NCBI RefSeq assembly: GCF_018881975.1
Contig: NZ_JACVPJ010000002.1
Coordinates: forward strand, 278,693 to 342,692
DNA: 64,000 nt
From: Polynucleobacter sp. JS-Safj-400b-B2
GTDB taxonomy: Bacteria; Pseudomonadota; Gammaproteobacteria; Burkholderiales; Burkholderiaceae
Direction of reading: 5' to 3'
Shown: positions 10,699 to 21,660 of the stretch, piece by piece
How positions within the stretch are numbered: position 1 is the first letter of the stretch
How the letters are laid out: the number at the start of each line of letters is the position of its first letter
The notes under the pieces: generated by a model
Seen by the model: only the letters and a program-made list of their open reading frames with translations
The model's database searches: none
Told to the model about the DNA's origin: nothing
Position numbers and translations under genes: made by a program

Positions 10699-11679
10699 TT
10701 ATTTCTCGAGGTTAGCTGGAGGCCAGCTTTCGAGTTTCATGCCAAGACTTAAGCCACGAGCCGCTAAAACATCTTTAATTTCATTCAAAGATTTGCGACC
10801 TAGATTAGGCGTCTTCAACAATTCATTCTCTGTACGTTGAATCAAGTCACCAATGTAGTAAATGTTCTCAGCCTTTAAGCAGTTTGCAGAGCGAACTGTG
10901 AGCTCGAGATCATCAACCGGACGCATCAACATAGGATCAACCATTGATGAACGGCTTGGTGCTAAATCACCAGAAACTTCGCTGCTTTCGAGGGCTGCGA
11001 ATACAACCAATTGGTCAACCAAAATAGTAGCTGCTTGACGAATAGCTTCTTCAGGAGACAACACACCGTTTGTTTCGATAGTCATTACCAAACGATCGAG
11101 ATCGGTACGCTGCTCAACACGAGCAGATTCAACAGCATAGCTAACACGGCTTACTGGGCTGAATGAGGCATCCAACACAATGCGACCAATGATCTTAGTA
11201 GCTTCATCGCTGTACTGACGTACGTTACCTGGCACATAACCACGGCCTTTTTCGACCTTGATCTGCATGTCCAACTTGCCACCAGCTGATAAGTGAGCGA
11301 TCACATGATCAGGGTTCATGATTTCTACATCATGTGGCAAGTCGATATCTTTTGCAGTAACAACGCCTGGGCCTTCTTTACGCAAATTGATAGTAACTTC
11401 GTCACGTGACTGCAGCTTAAATACGATACCTTTGAGGTTCAACAAGAGGTTTACTACGTCCTCTTGAACTCCATCTAATGTGGAGTACTCATGAACAACA
11501 CCAGCAATTGCTACTTCAGTTGGTGCATAACCAACCATCGAGGACAAGAGTACGCGACGTAATGCATTTCCGAGTGTGTGGCCATAGCCACGCTCGAACG
11601 GCTCCATAACAACCTTAGCTTGGTTGGCGGTAAGCGCTTCAACAGAAATAATCTTTGGCTTGAGCAAATTTGTTTGCAT
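10699..11679 (-). CDS. rpoA: DNA-directed RNA polymerase subunit alpha
   Basis: 326 residues. The N-terminal dimerisation domain (about 1-230; [21 protein letters not shown]) assembles beta and beta-prime. A linker leads to the C-terminal DNA-binding domain (about 245-326), with [11 protein letters not shown] carrying the arginine that contacts UP elements and [12 protein letters not shown]. Length matches Burkholderiales RpoA. The AT-rich tract upstream of the rRNA promoter in this window is a natural target of this domain. Confidence 0.98.
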   Translation of the reverse strand: MQTNLLKPKIISVEALTANQAKVVMEPFERGYGHTLGNALRRVLLSSMVGYAPTEVAIAGVVHEYSTLDGVQEDVVNLLLNLKGIVFKLQSRDEVTINLRKEGPGVVTAKDIDLPHDVEIMNPDHVIAHLSAGGKLDMQIKVEKGRGYVPGNVRQYSDEATKIIGRIVLDASFSPVSRVSYAVESARVEQRTDLDRLVMTIETNGVLSPEEAIRQAATILVDQLVVFAALESSEVSGDLAPSRSSMVDPMLMRPVDDLELTVRSANCLKAENIYYIGDLIQRTENELLKTPNLGRKSLNEIKDVLAARGLSLGMKLESWPPANLEK

Positions 11680-11702
11680 ATTTTTTCCTTGAGAGTGCCT
11701 AA

Positions 11703-12326
11703 TTAGCGTGAATACAATTCAACGATCAAACTTTCATTAATTTCACCGCTAATATCTTCGCGGTCAGGCACTTGCTTAAATGTTCCCTCGAGCTTAGCTG
11801 CATCAACTGAAACCCAAGTAACGGGAGTCATTTGTCCAACCAAATTCAATGATTCTGTAATACGCGCTTGCTTCTTCGCTTTTTCACGAATAGCAACTAC
11901 ATCACCAGGCTTAACCTGAATAGATGGAATATTTACAGGGCTACCATTGAGCAAAATTGCGCAGTGGGAAACCAACTGACGTGCTTCAGCACGAGTAGAA
12001 CCAAAGCCCATACGATAAACAACGTTATCAAGACGTGACTCTAACAACTGAAGCAACATCGAACCGGTATTACCCTTACGACGCTCAGCTTCAGCGAAAT
12101 AACGACGGAACTGACGCTCTAAAATTCCGTACATACGCTTAACCTTTTGCTTTTCACGCAATTGATTACCGTAATCAGATGTTCTTGAGCCAGATGTACG
12201 ACCATGTTGACCAGGCTTAGTATCTAACTTGCACTTGTCTGACAGGGCGCGACGTGCGCTCTTTAAAAATAAGTCGGTACCTTCCCGACGTGCTAATTTG
12301 GCCTTAGGCCCTAAGTAACGTGCCAC
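11703..12326 (-). CDS. rpsD: 30S ribosomal protein S4
   Basis: 207 residues; primary 16S-binding protein that nucleates the 30S body and represses the alpha operon in E. coli. [21 protein letters not shown], the [19 protein letters not shown] helix and the S4 RNA-binding domain ([21 protein letters not shown]) are present. The N-terminal cysteine-rich zinc site of some S4 proteins is missing, as in other proteobacteria. It is separated from rpsK by a 116-base gap with a stem-loop. Confidence 0.98.
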   Translation of the reverse strand: MARYLGPKAKLARREGTDLFLKSARRALSDKCKLDTKPGQHGRTSGSRTSDYGNQLREKQKVKRMYGILERQFRRYFAEAERRKGNTGSMLLQLLESRLDNVVYRMGFGSTRAEARQLVSHCAILLNGSPVNIPSIQVKPGDVVAIREKAKKQARITESLNLVGQMTPVTWVSVDAAKLEGTFKQVPDREDISGEINESLIVELYSR

Positions 12327-12368
12327 GATGCTTTCCTTTCTTTGCCGCAGTCTTACGACCGACGGTGA

Positions 12369-12392
12369 GTTCGCCTTTTAAATCAGGCGAAC
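12369..12392 (-). promoter_or_regulatory. Stem-loop between rpsK and rpsD
   Basis: Perfect 7-bp stem GTTCGCC/GGCGAAC with a 10-base loop inside the 116-base rpsK-rpsD gap (12327-12442). No T run follows, so it is not a simple terminator. It could be a processing or protein-binding site. The rest of the gap shows no ORF. Confidence 0.45.
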
Positions 12393-12442
12393 AGTGGGCT
12401 TTAATAAAAAACTACTAAAACCTGTACAGCCAACTTCCTAGC

Positions 12443-12850
12443 TTAGATACGACGACGCTTAGGAGGACGGCAACCATTGTGTGGAACTGGAGTTACGTCT
12501 TGAATCTCAGTGATCTTGATACCCAATGAGTTCAATGCACGAACTGCTGATTCACGACCTGGGCCTGGGCCTTTGATCTGAACTTCCAAGTTCTTGATGC
12601 CGCATTCAACGGCAGCTTTACCAGCAACTTCTGCAGCTACCTGAGCAGCAAAAGGTGTTGATTTACGTGAGCCTTTGAAACCCTGGCCGCCAGAAGTTGC
12701 CCATGAAAGCGCATTTCCCTGACGATCAGTGATCGTAATAATGGTGTTATTAAAAGAAGCGTGAACGTGTGCAATACCGTCAGCAACGTTCTTTTTAACC
12801 TTCTTACGAGCGCGCTGTGAAGCGGCGGAAGCGGATTGTTGTTTTGCCAT
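12443..12850 (-). CDS. rpsK: 30S ribosomal protein S11
   Basis: 135 residues. [23 protein letters not shown]-like [20 protein letters not shown] and the C-terminal [17 protein letters not shown] define S11, which lines the platform at the E-site mRNA channel. It sits 18 bases after rpsM in the alpha operon. Confidence 0.98.
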   Translation of the reverse strand: MAKQQSASAASQRARKKVKKNVADGIAHVHASFNNTIITITDRQGNALSWATSGGQGFKGSRKSTPFAAQVAAEVAGKAAVECGIKNLEVQIKGPGPGRESAVRALNSLGIKITEIQDVTPVPHNGCRPPKRRRI

Positions 12851-12868
12851 GTCAATAAACTTTCTTGA

Positions 12869-13234
12869 TTATTTCTTGAGTTGCACACCAGACTTGCGTG
12901 GGCCCTTGCGGGTACGCGCATTAGTCTTAGTACGTTGACCACGTACAGGCAAGCCCTTACGATGACGAACACCGCGGTAGCAACCTAAGTCCATCAAACG
13001 CTTGATGCTCATAGTTACTTCACGACGAAGGTCACCTTCGGTAATGAATTTACCTACTTCATCACGTAACTTTTCCAAGTCACCGTCAGTAAGGTCTTTA
13101 ACTTTTTTGTCGATTGCAACACCTGTAGTTTCACAAATTTTGCGTGCACGAGTTGTGCCAATGCCAAAAATTGCTGTTAAACCGATAACAGTATGTTGAT
13201 GATTTGGGATATTTACCCCAGCGATACGTGCCAT
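12869..13234 (-). CDS. rpsM: 30S ribosomal protein S13
   Basis: 121 residues. [10 protein letters not shown], the helix-hairpin-helix [15 protein letters not shown] and the basic C-terminal tail [16 protein letters not shown] identify S13 of the 30S head, which contacts the P-site tRNA and bridges to L5. It is the first alpha-operon gene proper, preceded by rpmJ and infA. Confidence 0.98.
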   Translation of the reverse strand: MARIAGVNIPNHQHTVIGLTAIFGIGTTRARKICETTGVAIDKKVKDLTDGDLEKLRDEVGKFITEGDLRREVTMSIKRLMDLGCYRGVRHRKGLPVRGQRTKTNARTRKGPRKSGVQLKK

Positions 13235-13258
13235 GAGATTTCCTCTTAATTAACCAGA

Positions 13259-13375
13259 TCAGCCTTGACGCTGCTTATGACGTGCGTCTGAAGAACAGAT
13301 CACGCGAACAACGCGTTTGCGCTTAATGATCTTGCAATTTCTGCAAATACACTTAACGGATGCTAAAACTTTCAT
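13259..13375 (-). CDS. rpmJ: 50S ribosomal protein L36
   Basis: 38-residue product read directly from the minus strand: [15 protein letters not shown] start, [13 protein letters not shown] end. Cys11, Cys14, Cys27 and His33 form the zinc ribbon, so this is the zinc-binding (C+) form. The start ATG lies at 13373-13375 and the TGA at 13259-13261. It lies between infA and rpsM, its usual position in betaproteobacteria. Confidence 0.95.
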   Translation of the reverse strand: MKVLASVKCICRNCKIIKRKRVVRVICSSDARHKQRQG

Positions 13376-13408
13376 AACTCACCTCTAAAAAAATATGTAC
13401 CTTAATCT

Positions 13409-13627
13409 TTACTTCGCGCGGAAAATGATTCTGGCACGCGTAAGATCGTATGGAGTCATCTCCACAGTCACCTTATCTCCCGGCAAAATACGAATGTAGT
13501 GCATCCGCATCTTTCCGGAAATGTGCCCTAGAACCACATGTCCGTTTTCTAGCTTCACGCGAAACATCGCATTCGGCAAATTCTCTACAACTTCTCCCGC
13601 CATCTGAATTACATCGTCTTTAGACAT
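13409..13627 (-). CDS. infA: Translation initiation factor IF-1
   Basis: 72 residues, an OB-fold S1-like protein ([42 protein letters not shown]) that occupies the 30S A site during initiation. The gene lies between secY and rpmJ, 4 bases after secY. Burkholderiales often carry a second infA elsewhere; this is the copy in the spc-alpha cluster. Confidence 0.96.
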   Translation of the reverse strand: MSKDDVIQMAGEVVENLPNAMFRVKLENGHVVLGHISGKMRMHYIRILPGDKVTVEMTPYDLTRARIIFRAK

Positions 13628-13631
13628 TCAG

Positions 13632-14969
13632 TTAAGCGCCCATCTTGAAGTTAGCCTTCTTCATCAAAGAGCCGTACTGCTGTTGCATCACATATGACTG
13701 AACTTGAGCCATGAAATCCATTGCAATAACAACAATAATTAACAATGAAGTACCACCGAAATAAAACGGCACGTTGTACTTCAAGACCAAGAATTCTGGC
13801 AACAGGCAAACTAGAACCATATAAATAGAGCCAGCTAGAGTCAAACGCACTAAGATCTTGTCGATATAACGCCCTGTCTGATCACCTGGACGAATACCCG
13901 GAACAAATGCGCCACTCTTCTTCAAGTTCTCGGCAGTTTCACGGCTATTAAATACCAATGCGGTATAAAAGAAACAGAAGAAAATAATCGCTGCTGCATA
14001 CAAAATCGTGTAAACGGGCTGACCTGGAGCCAAAGTGGCTGCCAAATCCTTAATAACTCTACTGAACATATTGGTCGGCTCGCCTGATGTAAACCAGCCG
14101 GCAATAGTCGCAGGGAACAAAATAATCGATGATGCAAAAATTGGAGGAATAACGCCAGCCATGTTTAACTTCAATGGGAAGTAAGAGGACTGGCCACCAT
14201 AAATCTTGTTACCCACTTGACGCTTAGCGTAGTTCACTAAGATACGGCGCTGACCGCGCTCTACAAACACTACAAAATAAGTCACCGCTACGCAGATAAC
14301 AACGATGAGCAATGCAGAAATAATATTCATTGAGCCGGTGCGAACCAATTCTAACAAGCTTGCTAGCGCATTTGGTAGGCCTGAAACAATACCGCCGAAA
14401 ATAATAATGGAGATACCGTTACCAAGACCACGCTCAGTAATTTGCTCACCAAGCCACATTAAGAACATTGTGCCGGTTACCAAAGTAACTACAGTATTGA
14501 GCTCAAACATCAAGCCTGGGTTAATTACTAAACCTGGCTGGGCTTGCAACGCAACAGAAATGCCTAATGCCTGAAATGTTGCCAAAAATACTGTGCCGTA
14601 GCGAGTGTATTGAGTAATCTTGCGTTGACCTGCTTGGCCTTCTTTTTTCAACGACTCTAAAGATGGAACAACAATCGTCATCAACTGCATGATGATCGAC
14701 GCAGAGATATACGGCATGATACCCAAAGCAAATACAGTGAAACGAGATAAGGCGCCACCTGAGAACAAGTTAAACATTCCCAAGATGCCGTCTTTTTGGC
14801 CAGAAAACAACTGCGCCAATTGGTCGGGATCAATTCCAGGGACTGGAATATGAGCACCCAAACGGAACACGAGCAAAGCCAGCACCAGGAAAATCAAGCG
14901 TTGGCGTAATTCGCCAAACTTGCCGCCTGTTGCTGCAGTGTTTGCGTTATTGGTAGGTGCTAATGCCAT
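13632..14969 (-). CDS. secY: Preprotein translocase subunit SecY
   Basis: 445 residues with ten predicted transmembrane helices, the channel-forming subunit of SecYEG. Signature 1 ([15 protein letters not shown]) and signature 2 ([14 protein letters not shown]) regions are visible; the plug-containing first periplasmic loop follows HIPVPGID. It follows rplO in the spc operon; its partner SecE is encoded at 41 kb in this window. Confidence 0.97.
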   Translation of the reverse strand: MALAPTNNANTAATGGKFGELRQRLIFLVLALLVFRLGAHIPVPGIDPDQLAQLFSGQKDGILGMFNLFSGGALSRFTVFALGIMPYISASIIMQLMTIVVPSLESLKKEGQAGQRKITQYTRYGTVFLATFQALGISVALQAQPGLVINPGLMFELNTVVTLVTGTMFLMWLGEQITERGLGNGISIIIFGGIVSGLPNALASLLELVRTGSMNIISALLIVVICVAVTYFVVFVERGQRRILVNYAKRQVGNKIYGGQSSYFPLKLNMAGVIPPIFASSIILFPATIAGWFTSGEPTNMFSRVIKDLAATLAPGQPVYTILYAAAIIFFCFFYTALVFNSRETAENLKKSGAFVPGIRPGDQTGRYIDKILVRLTLAGSIYMVLVCLLPEFLVLKYNVPFYFGGTSLLIIVVIAMDFMAQVQSYVMQQQYGSLMKKANFKMGA

Positions 14970-14986
14970 ATCTACTAAAAGACCTA

Positions 14987-15427
14987 TTAAACCAATTCAA
15001 CCAATTTGCCACCAGCAGCTTCAATAGCTGCTTTTGCACCGGCAGTTGCTGTGATGCCCTTGAGGGTTACAGCAATCTTTAGCTCGCCAGTCTTGATAAC
15101 CTTAACCGCATTGATTTGCTCACCAGCAAAGCCGTGAGCTCTCAATACCAATAAGTCTACTTCTGGCAAGTTGATTTTTGCTAAGTCATTCAAGGTAACT
15201 TGACCAACGTGACGACGTGTCAAAGACACGAAACCGCGTTTTGGCAAACGACGATACATAGGCATCTGACCGCCTTCAAATCCGACTTTATGGAAACCAC
15301 CAGAACGGGATTTTTGACCTTTGTGACCGCGGCCAGCAGTTTTACCAAGACCAGAACCAATGCCGCGACCAACGCGACGACGGTTTTTCTTGGAGCCTTC
15401 TGCAGGTTTAATTGTATTGAGTTGCAT
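14987..15427 (-). CDS. rplO: 50S ribosomal protein L15
   Basis: 146 residues. The glycine-rich basic N-terminus ([25 protein letters not shown]) penetrates the 50S core, and [18 protein letters not shown] is the family motif. It lies between rpmD and secY, the standard spc order. Confidence 0.97.
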   Translation of the reverse strand: MQLNTIKPAEGSKKNRRRVGRGIGSGLGKTAGRGHKGQKSRSGGFHKVGFEGGQMPMYRRLPKRGFVSLTRRHVGQVTLNDLAKINLPEVDLLVLRAHGFAGEQINAVKVIKTGELKIAVTLKGITATAGAKAAIEAAGGKLVELV

Positions 15428-15454
15428 ATTCTTCGCCTATTTACTTGCTAGTTA

Positions 15455-15643
15455 TTAGCCAACGACTTTAACTAGATAAGAAACTTTATTAATCATGCCG
15501 CGAACAGCTGGAGTGTCTTCCAATTCAGAAACTGAATTGATGCGACGAAGGCCTAAGCCTCGTACAGTTGCACGGTGGCTTTCGCGTGTACCGATCAAGC
15601 TGCGTACTAATTGCAGTTTGACTTTGGAGTTAGATGTTGTCAT
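15455..15643 (-). CDS. rpmD: 50S ribosomal protein L30
   Basis: 62 residues. [28 protein letters not shown] is the L30 signature. Small 50S protein, encoded between rpsE and rplO. Confidence 0.96.
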   Translation of the reverse strand: MTTSNSKVKLQLVRSLIGTRESHRATVRGLGLRRINSVSELEDTPAVRGMINKVSYLVKVVG

Positions 15644-15667
15644 TTATAGATTCCTAATCTTTTGGTC

Positions 15668-16186
15668 TTAGCCGAGAATCTCTTCAACTGATTTACCGCG
15701 CTTAGCAGCAATCTCAGCAGGAGTACTCATCTTGCTCAAACCATCAATGGTTGCACGAACCAAGTTGTATGGGTTTGTAGAGCCAAGTGACTTAGCAACC
15801 ACGTTAGTTACACCCATTACGTCGAAAATCGCACGCATTGGTCCGCCAGCAATAATTCCAGTACCGTCTTTAGCTGGTGAAATCAAAACGCGTGACGCGC
15901 CATGCTGACCAGTAACAGTGTGCTGCAAAGTACCTTTACGCAAAGTTACTTTGATCATCTTGCGACGAGCTTCGTCCATTGCTTTTTGAACGGCAACTGG
16001 AACTTCTTTTGATTTGCCCTTGCCCATACCGATGCGGCCATCGCCATCGCCAACTACAGTGAGTGCAGCGAAGCCGAGAATACGACCGCCTTTAACCACT
16101 TTAGTTACACGATTAACAGCGATCATCTTCTCGCGAAGACCATCATCACGCTCTTCGTTTTGCATCTTAGTTTGCATTTTTGCCAT
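15668..16186 (-). CDS. rpsE: 30S ribosomal protein S5
   Basis: 172 residues. The double-stranded RNA-binding domain ([39 protein letters not shown]) and the C-terminal [14 protein letters not shown] segment are present. S5 helps translational fidelity; the loop around VVKGGR, where spectinomycin-resistance changes map, looks wild type. Confidence 0.97.
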   Translation of the reverse strand: MAKMQTKMQNEERDDGLREKMIAVNRVTKVVKGGRILGFAALTVVGDGDGRIGMGKGKSKEVPVAVQKAMDEARRKMIKVTLRKGTLQHTVTGQHGASRVLISPAKDGTGIIAGGPMRAIFDVMGVTNVVAKSLGSTNPYNLVRATIDGLSKMSTPAEIAAKRGKSVEEILG

Positions 16187-16204
16187 GTTTTTTCCTAAAC
16201 CCTA

Positions 16205-16558
16205 TTAGAACTTCAGGCCGGCTTCACGCGCAGCTTCAGCTAAGGCCTTAATACGGCCGTGGTAACGATGACCGGAACGATCAAACGCAACATCAACAAT
16301 GCCTGCTTTAACAGCACGCTCAGCAACTAACTTGCCGATTTGTTTTGCCGCTTCAGCGTTGCCACCGTTTTTGATCGCTTGGCGCAAATCTTTTTCCATT
16401 GTTGAAGCAGCTGCTACAACTTTGGTTCCGCATGGGCTGTAAACCTGAGCAGAAATATGAGTATTGCTACGGATAACTGTTAAGCGATTTGCCAAAGCTT
16501 CGGCAATGCGAATACGAGTCTGCCTAGCGCGTCTTTGTCTGGATTCGTCTTTATTCAT
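16205..16558 (-). CDS. rplR: 50S ribosomal protein L18
   Basis: 117 residues. Basic N-terminus, [16 protein letters not shown] and the C-terminal [27 protein letters not shown] identify L18, which with L5 binds 5S rRNA. It lies between rplF and rpsE. Confidence 0.97.
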   Translation of the reverse strand: MNKDESRQRRARQTRIRIAEALANRLTVIRSNTHISAQVYSPCGTKVVAAASTMEKDLRQAIKNGGNAEAAKQIGKLVAERAVKAGIVDVAFDRSGHRYHGRIKALAEAAREAGLKF

Positions 16559-16571
16559 TTTCTAATCTCGC

Positions 16572-17105
16572 TTACTTCTTCTTAGTTTCTTTCAGATGCA
16601 CAACCTCATCCACGTAGCGAACGCCCTTGCCTTTGTATGGCTCTGGTGAACGGTATGCGCGAACTTCAGCTGCGACCTGGCCAACTTGCTGCTTGTTGGA
16701 ACCTTTGATAATGATTTCAGTTTGAGTAGGAGTCTCAGCCTTTACACCCTTTGGCAGGTTGTAAATAATGTCGTGTGAGAAACCTAACTGCAATTTCAAT
16801 GTTTCACCTTGAGCAGCAGCACGGTAACCAACGCCTACCAAGCTGAGCTTACGCTCAAAGCCAGCAGTTACGCCAACAACCATGTTGTTAACCAAAGCTC
16901 GGGCTGTACCTGACTGTGCACCAGCTTCTGGTGAGTTGTTATTTAAAACAACTGTCAATACGCCATCTTCTTGTTTCAAACCAACAGAAGGATGCAAGTT
17001 GTGAGTCAAAGTGCCCAATGGGCCTTTAACAGTAACGTTTGCACCGTTGATGCTGATTTCAGCGCCTTTAGGAACTGTAATTGGTGATTTACCTACGCGG
17101 GACAT
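16572..17105 (-). CDS. rplF: 50S ribosomal protein L6
   Basis: 177 residues, two tandem alpha-beta L6 domains ([15 protein letters not shown]-terminal [13 protein letters not shown] motif). Located near the factor-binding region of the 50S. Spc order rpsH-rplF-rplR is kept. Confidence 0.97.
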   Translation of the reverse strand: MSRVGKSPITVPKGAEISINGANVTVKGPLGTLTHNLHPSVGLKQEDGVLTVVLNNNSPEAGAQSGTARALVNNMVVGVTAGFERKLSLVGVGYRAAAQGETLKLQLGFSHDIIYNLPKGVKAETPTQTEIIIKGSNKQQVGQVAAEVRAYRSPEPYKGKGVRYVDEVVHLKETKKK

Positions 17106-17115
17106 ATTTCGCTCC

Positions 17116-17511
17116 TTAAGCTACGTAGCAAATAACTTCGCCGCCCACGCCTGTTGCACGTGCTTTGCAGTCTGTCATTACGCCTTGAGGGGTTGAAATA
17201 ATTGCAATGCCCAAGCCATTCATTACCTCTGGAATGTCATGACGGCCTTTATAGATACGTAGACTTGGTGTTGATACACGGTCAATACGCTCAATAACAG
17301 GACGGCCTGCATAGTATTTGAGATCAATGTGTAGCACTGGCTTAGCTGCTTCACCTTTGATTTCAAAACTTTCGATATAGCCTTCATCTTGCAAAACTTT
17401 TGCGATGGCTACTTTTACTTTTGACGACGGCATCAAGACTACGGGTTTCTGCACTGCTTGCGCATTGCGGATCCTTGTCAACATGTCGGCGATTGGATCG
17501 CTGATACTCAT
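17116..17511 (-). CDS. rpsH: 30S ribosomal protein S8
   Basis: 131 residues. [18 protein letters not shown] and the C-terminal [25 protein letters not shown] are typical. S8 binds 16S rRNA and in E. coli also represses the spc mRNA near rplE. Confidence 0.97.
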   Translation of the reverse strand: MSISDPIADMLTRIRNAQAVQKPVVLMPSSKVKVAIAKVLQDEGYIESFEIKGEAAKPVLHIDLKYYAGRPVIERIDRVSTPSLRIYKGRHDIPEVMNGLGIAIISTPQGVMTDCKARATGVGGEVICYVA

Positions 17512-17535
17512 GAGTTCTCCTAATTCTTTCGCCGC

Positions 17536-17841
17536 TTACCAGCTGGCCTTGGTTAAACCGGGGATTTCGCCACGGAAGGCGATTTCACGAATCTTGCTAC
17601 GAGCCAAACCGAACTTACGGAATGTGCCACGTGGGCGACCGGTTAATGAACAACGATTTCTTTGACGAATCGGGCTTGCGTTACGTGGAAGTGCCTGTAG
17701 TTTCAAGCGAGCTTCATAGCGCTCTTCATCGCTGCGTGATTGATCAGCAATGATTGCTTTGAGTTCAGCACGCTTTACAGCGTACTTCTCTACAGTTTTT
17801 GCGCGCTTATTCTCGCGCTCAATTAGGGATAGTTTTGCCAC
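17536..17841 (-). CDS. rpsN: 30S ribosomal protein S14
   Basis: 101 residues, the long zinc-free form of S14: [13 protein letters not shown] start and [26 protein letters not shown] end, with only one cysteine at the usual zinc-knuckle site. 30S head protein, between rplE and rpsH. Confidence 0.97.
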   Translation of the reverse strand: MAKLSLIERENKRAKTVEKYAVKRAELKAIIADQSRSDEERYEARLKLQALPRNASPIRQRNRCSLTGRPRGTFRKFGLARSKIREIAFRGEIPGLTKASW

Positions 17842-17850
17842 GTTAACCTC

Positions 17851-18393
17851 TTAATTGCGGAAAGGGAATTTGAACGCTGCCAACAAAGCTTTTGCTTCTT
17901 CGTCAGTTTTAGCGGTCGTCGTAATACTGATATTGAGGCCACGGAGGGCATCAATCTTGTCGTATTCGATTTCAGGGAAAATGATCTGCTCTTTAACGCC
18001 GATGTTGTAGTTACCGCGGCCGTCAAATGCTTTACCGGAGATTCCACGGAAGTCACGTACACGTGGCAATGCAACAGTAACGAAACGATCCAAGAATTCG
18101 TACATGCGTGCGCCACGCAATGTCACCATGGCACCGATTGGGTAACCTTGACGAATTTTGAAACCTGCAATCGCTTTTTTAGCTTTAGTTACAACAGGCT
18201 TTTGGCCAGCAACTTTAGTTAAATCACCAACTGCATTTTCGATAATCTTCTTGTCGTTCACTGCATCGCCCAAGCCCATGTTCAGGGTTACCTTGGTGAT
18301 ACGAGGAACTTCCATTACAGACTTGTAGCCAAACTTGGCGATCAAATCTGCAACGACTTTAGCTTGATAGTGCTCTTGAAAACGTGTGCTCAT
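17851..18393 (-). CDS. rplE: 50S ribosomal protein L5
   Basis: 180 residues; binds 5S rRNA and contacts S13 and the P-site t[33 protein letters not shown] and [19 protein letters not shown] are diagnostic. Placed between rplX and rpsN. Confidence 0.97.
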   Translation of the reverse strand: MSTRFQEHYQAKVVADLIAKFGYKSVMEVPRITKVTLNMGLGDAVNDKKIIENAVGDLTKVAGQKPVVTKAKKAIAGFKIRQGYPIGAMVTLRGARMYEFLDRFVTVALPRVRDFRGISGKAFDGRGNYNIGVKEQIIFPEIEYDKIDALRGLNISITTTAKTDEEAKALLAAFKFPFRN

Positions 18394-18409
18394 AATTTCT
18401 CCGTGCCCC

Positions 18410-18718
18410 TTATGCGCTTAAAGTTGCGCCGGTGGTTTTGAGGAAACGTTGCTTTTTACCATCCACGAGTTTGATACCAACACGTGATGGTTTGCCGTTA
18501 CCGTCGACCACAGCCACATTAGAAATGTGAACAGGCATCGTCTTGTCAATCATGCCGCCAGTAACACCGGCTGCTGGATTTGGCTTGACGCTCTTTTTAT
18601 AAATGTTTACGCCTTCGATCACTAATTTGTTCTCGAGAACGGCTGTAACAGTTCCTTGCTTGCCCTTATCGCGGCCAGTCAACAGAACTACTGAATCACC
18701 TTTACGAATCTTTTTCAT
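18410..18718 (-). CDS. rplX: 50S ribosomal protein L24
   Basis: 102 residues. The KOW motif [19 protein letters not shown] and [20 protein letters not shown] mark L24, an early 50S assembly initiator. It lies 9 bases after rplN. Confidence 0.97.
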   Translation of the reverse strand: MKKIRKGDSVVLLTGRDKGKQGTVTAVLENKLVIEGVNIYKKSVKPNPAAGVTGGMIDKTMPVHISNVAVVDGNGKPSRVGIKLVDGKKQRFLKTTGATLSA

Positions 18719-18727
18719 ATCAGCCTC

Positions 18728-19096
18728 TTAAATAACTTCGGGGGCGAGAGAAACGATCTTCATGAACTTTTCAGTACGCAACTCGCGCGTTACTGGTCCA
18801 AAGATACGTGTGCCAATTGGCTCTAACTTAGCGTTGAGCAATACCGCAGCGTTGCCATCGAACTTAATCAATGAACCATCTGGACGGCGAACACCCTTAG
18901 CAGTTCTCACTACTACGGCGTTATAAATGTCACCTTTTTTTACACGGCCACGTGGAGCAGCGGACTTTACAGTCACTTTAATGACATCACCGATACTGGC
19001 GTAGCGACGCTTAGAGCCGCCCAATACCTTGATGCACAAAACTTCACTGGCGCCTGTGTTATCGGCAACCTGTAATCTACTTTCGGTTTGTATCAT
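18728..19096 (-). CDS. rplN: 50S ribosomal protein L14
   Basis: 122 residues. [29 protein letters not shown] and the C-terminal [18 protein letters not shown] are the L14 pattern. First gene of the spc half; a 183-base gap with a -10-like hexamer and a hairpin precedes it. Confidence 0.97.
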   Translation of the reverse strand: MIQTESRLQVADNTGASEVLCIKVLGGSKRRYASIGDVIKVTVKSAAPRGRVKKGDIYNAVVVRTAKGVRRPDGSLIKFDGNAAVLLNAKLEPIGTRIFGPVTRELRTEKFMKIVSLAPEVI

Positions 19097-19181
19097 TTCT
19101 AATCCCCAACTTATTGGCCAAAGGCAAACAGTCTTGGTTCCGTCTATGGGCTTTAACGAAAGTTAAAACCCGGAATTAATG

Positions 19182-19226
19182 AAAAACACTGCTTCTCCAA
19201 TAAAACCAGAGAAGCCCTCTATTCTA
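19182..19226 (-). promoter_or_regulatory. rpsQ-rplN intergenic signals (TAGAAT and a hairpin)
   Basis: The gap 19097-19279 holds a TAGAAT -10-like hexamer on the minus strand (19221-19226), the same hexamer as in two strong promoters of this block, though I see no good -35. Just downstream is a GCTTCTC/GAGAAGC stem (19191-19215) followed by a T5 run. It may start the spc transcript, attenuate it, or both. No ORF is present. Confidence 0.4.
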
Positions 19227-19279
19227 CTACGTAAAATAGGGATTTGGGAAGAAACTTCACCAAAATCCCCAATATTTCT

Positions 19280-19549
19280 TTAAATACCCTTTGAAGCCTC
19301 AACTAAACGGGTCACAACCCAAGATTTAGTGCGTGAAATTGGCTTAGATTCAGCAATTTCAACGGTATCACCCATCTTGTATGTGCCAGCTTCGTCATGA
19401 GCGTGGTACTTTTTGGATTGACCAACATACTTACCAATCACTGGATGCTTAACTTGACGCTCAACCAACACCGTCACAGTTTTCTGCATTTTGTCGCTAA
19501 CAACACGGCCCACGAGGGTGCGGCGCAAGGGTTTAGATAATTCTGTCAT
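19280..19549 (-). CDS. rpsQ: 30S ribosomal protein S17
   Basis: 89 residues, OB fold. [30 protein letters not shown] and [19 protein letters not shown] are typical; the primary-binding S17 stabilises the 30S body. Last gene of the S10 half. Confidence 0.97.
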   Translation of the reverse strand: MTELSKPLRRTLVGRVVSDKMQKTVTVLVERQVKHPVIGKYVGQSKKYHAHDEAGTYKMGDTVEIAESKPISRTKSWVVTRLVEASKGI

Positions 19550-19561
19550 ATCCCTTTTTCC

Positions 19562-19756
19562 TTATTTCTTTGCAGTCTTTTGGGCGATAAAAGTCTTCAC
19601 ACGAGCGATGTCGCGCTTATTTTTACCCAATTGGCTGGTATTTGTGAGTTGCTGAGTACCTTTTTGCATGCGGAGCTTGAAACCGGTCTTAAGCAACTCG
19701 GTTAACTCTGCATTTAAAGCTGTCAGATCTTTTGAAGCTAATTCTGTATTTTTCAT
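19562..19756 (-). CDS. rpmC: 50S ribosomal protein L29
   Basis: 64 residues from the ATG at 19756 ([14 protein letters not shown]), with a purine-rich GGGATAGAG upstream; the frame is open to a TTG at 19774 that is less likely. [28 protein letters not shown] fits the two-helix L29 that sits at the polypeptide exit and helps dock trigger factor and SRP. Confidence 0.95.
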   Translation of the reverse strand: MKNTELASKDLTALNAELTELLKTGFKLRMQKGTQQLTNTSQLGKNKRDIARVKTFIAQKTAKK

Positions 19757-19770
19757 AATCTCTATCCCGA

Positions 19771-20184
19771 TCAACCTAAGTGGCGAATCACGAAAGTGGT
19801 CTGTAAAGGCAACTTAGCGGCAGCAAGCTTGAAAGCTTCGCGCGCCAATTGCTCATCGACACCGTCCATCTCGTAGAGCACTTTGCCTGGTTGAATTTCA
19901 GCTACGTAGTACTCTGGATTACCTTTACCGTTACCCATACGTACTTCAGCAGGTTTTTGTGAAATTGGCTTATCTGGGAAAATGCGAATCCAAATACGGC
20001 CACCACGTTTAATGTGACGAGTCATTGCACGACGTGCTGACTCGATTTGACGAGCAGTCAAACGACCACGGCCAACGGCCTTCAATCCAAAGTCACCAAA
20101 GGCAACTGAACTACCGCGTGTTGCCACGCCAGTGTTACGGCCTTTTTGTTCCTTACGATACTTGCGACGCTTTGGTTGTAGCAT
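19771..20184 (-). CDS. rplP: 50S ribosomal protein L16
   Basis: 137 residues. [42 protein letters not shown] and [10 protein letters not shown] are diagnostic. Binds near the A-site tRNA elbow and is required for late 50S assembly. It lies 2 bases after rpsC. Confidence 0.97.
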   Translation of the reverse strand: MLQPKRRKYRKEQKGRNTGVATRGSSVAFGDFGLKAVGRGRLTARQIESARRAMTRHIKRGGRIWIRIFPDKPISQKPAEVRMGNGKGNPEYYVAEIQPGKVLYEMDGVDEQLAREAFKLAAAKLPLQTTFVIRHLG

Positions 20185-20186
20185 AC

Positions 20187-21014
20187 TTACTCTCCTGACT
20201 TCTGCGTATCTGCGGCAGGTGTTTCAACCTTACGCACACGCTTTACTGCTGGCTTAGCAGCAACTAATGGCTTGTCTGTGCCAGCAGCTGGTTTACGAGC
20301 AGCTGTCTTGCTTGGAGCACGACGAGTTTTCTTTTCTTCGGCAGCTGGTTCAGCGGCTTGTGCAGCAACTTGAGCTTCTGCACCACGACCCAATGTGTCA
20401 CCTTTGTATACCCAAACTTTTACACCGATGATGCCGTATGTAGTTTCAGCTTCTGATGTTGCGTAATCGATATCGGCCTTCAATGTATGAAGTGGAACGC
20501 GACCTTCACGGTACCATTCGCGACGAGCAATCTCAGCACCATTCAAACGGCCTGATGACATGATCTTGATGCCTTGTGCGCCAAGGCGCATTGCATTTTG
20601 CATTGCACGCTTCATCGCACGACGGAACATGATACGTTTTTCGAGCTGCTGGGTAATTGAGTCTGCAATTAATTGCGCGTCAACTTCTGGCTTACGAATT
20701 TCTTCAATGTTTACGTGAACTGGAACACCCATACGTTTTTGTAATTCGCGGCGGAGTACTTCAATATCTTCGCCTTTTTTACCGATTACAACGCCTGGAC
20801 GTGAGCTATATATAGTGATACGGGCATTCTTTGCAGGACGCTCAATCACAACTTTACTTACAGATGCATTCTTTAATTTCTTCTTGAGATAGATGCGGAC
20901 ATCTACGTCCTCTTTCAACATCTTTGCGAAGTCAGTATTGTTTGCATACCACTTTGATGTCCAATTCTTCGTTACCGCGAGTCGGAATCCGGTTGGGTTT
21001 ATCTTTTGTCCCAT
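20187..21014 (-). CDS. rpsC: 30S ribosomal protein S3 with long basic tail
   Basis: 275 residues; the canonical S3 of about 210 ([25 protein letters not shown] domain with [15 protein letters not shown]-terminal [13 protein letters not shown]) is followed by about 60 residues rich in Ala, Lys, Arg and Pro. Such tails occur in Burkholderiales S3. S3 forms the mRNA entry channel helicase site with S4 and S5. Confidence 0.97.
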   Translation of the reverse strand: MGQKINPTGFRLAVTKNWTSKWYANNTDFAKMLKEDVDVRIYLKKKLKNASVSKVVIERPAKNARITIYSSRPGVVIGKKGEDIEVLRRELQKRMGVPVHVNIEEIRKPEVDAQLIADSITQQLEKRIMFRRAMKRAMQNAMRLGAQGIKIMSSGRLNGAEIARREWYREGRVPLHTLKADIDYATSEAETTYGIIGVKVWVYKGDTLGRGAEAQVAAQAAEPAAEEKKTRRAPSKTAARKPAAGTDKPLVAAKPAVKRVRKVETPAADTQKSGE

Positions 21015-21022
21015 ATCTTTCC

Positions 21023-21352
21023 TTAGTTACTCAAGGTCACGGTAATGTGACATGTTTGTTTTTCAATTTGATTGCCACGACCCTTTGCGCGTGCTGTGAA
21101 GCGCTTCAAGGACGTACCTTTATCAACAATAATTGTTGATACCTTGAGCTCATCAATATCAGCACCTTTATTGTGTTCAGCGTTGGCCACTGCAGACTCA
21201 ACCACTTTTTTCACAATGAAGGCAGCTTTCTTGGGGCTGAAGTTCAAAATGTTTAATGCGCGAGCAATTGGCAAACCACGAATTTGGTCAGCGACCAAAC
21301 GTGTCTTTTGCGCAGAAATGCGGGCACCCTTGTGAATAGCTTTAACTTCCAT
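21023..21352 (-). CDS. rplV: 50S ribosomal protein L22
   Basis: 109 residues from the third of three in-frame ATGs ([26 protein letters not shown]), chosen because TAAGGGG then lies six bases upstream and the length matches the family. The beta-hairpin (CHITVTL end, [12 protein letters not shown]) reaches the exit tunnel where macrolide-resistance changes occur. Confidence 0.96.
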   Translation of the reverse strand: MEVKAIHKGARISAQKTRLVADQIRGLPIARALNILNFSPKKAAFIVKKVVESAVANAEHNKGADIDELKVSTIIVDKGTSLKRFTARAKGRGNQIEKQTCHITVTLSN

Positions 21353-21362
21353 CATCATCCCC

Positions 21363-21641
21363 TTACTTCTTCGTTACTTTCTTGTCAGCAGCGTGACCTT
21401 TGAAAGTACGGGTCAAGGCAAATTCGCCTAACTTATGACCCACCATGTTTTCTGATACATATACCGGAACGTGTTGACGACCGTTATGCACAGCAATCGT
21501 CAGACCAATAAAGTCTGGGAGGATTGTTGAACGGCGTGACCAAGTTTTGATCGGCTTTTTGTCTTTGTTGGCTTGTGCAACTTCAACTTTTTTTACTAAG
21601 CTGGCGTCGCAAAATGGGCCTTTTTTAGCTGAACGTGTCAT
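21363..21641 (-). CDS. rpsS: 30S ribosomal protein S19
   Basis: 92 residues. [46 protein letters not shown] and [15 protein letters not shown] are the S19 signatures. It pairs with S13 in the 30S head. The overlapping plus-strand 153-codon frame is a shadow. Confidence 0.97.
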   Translation of the reverse strand: MTRSAKKGPFCDASLVKKVEVAQANKDKKPIKTWSRRSTILPDFIGLTIAVHNGRQHVPVYVSENMVGHKLGEFALTRTFKGHAADKKVTKK

Positions 21642-21660
21642 ATCTATTTATCCTTATCGC

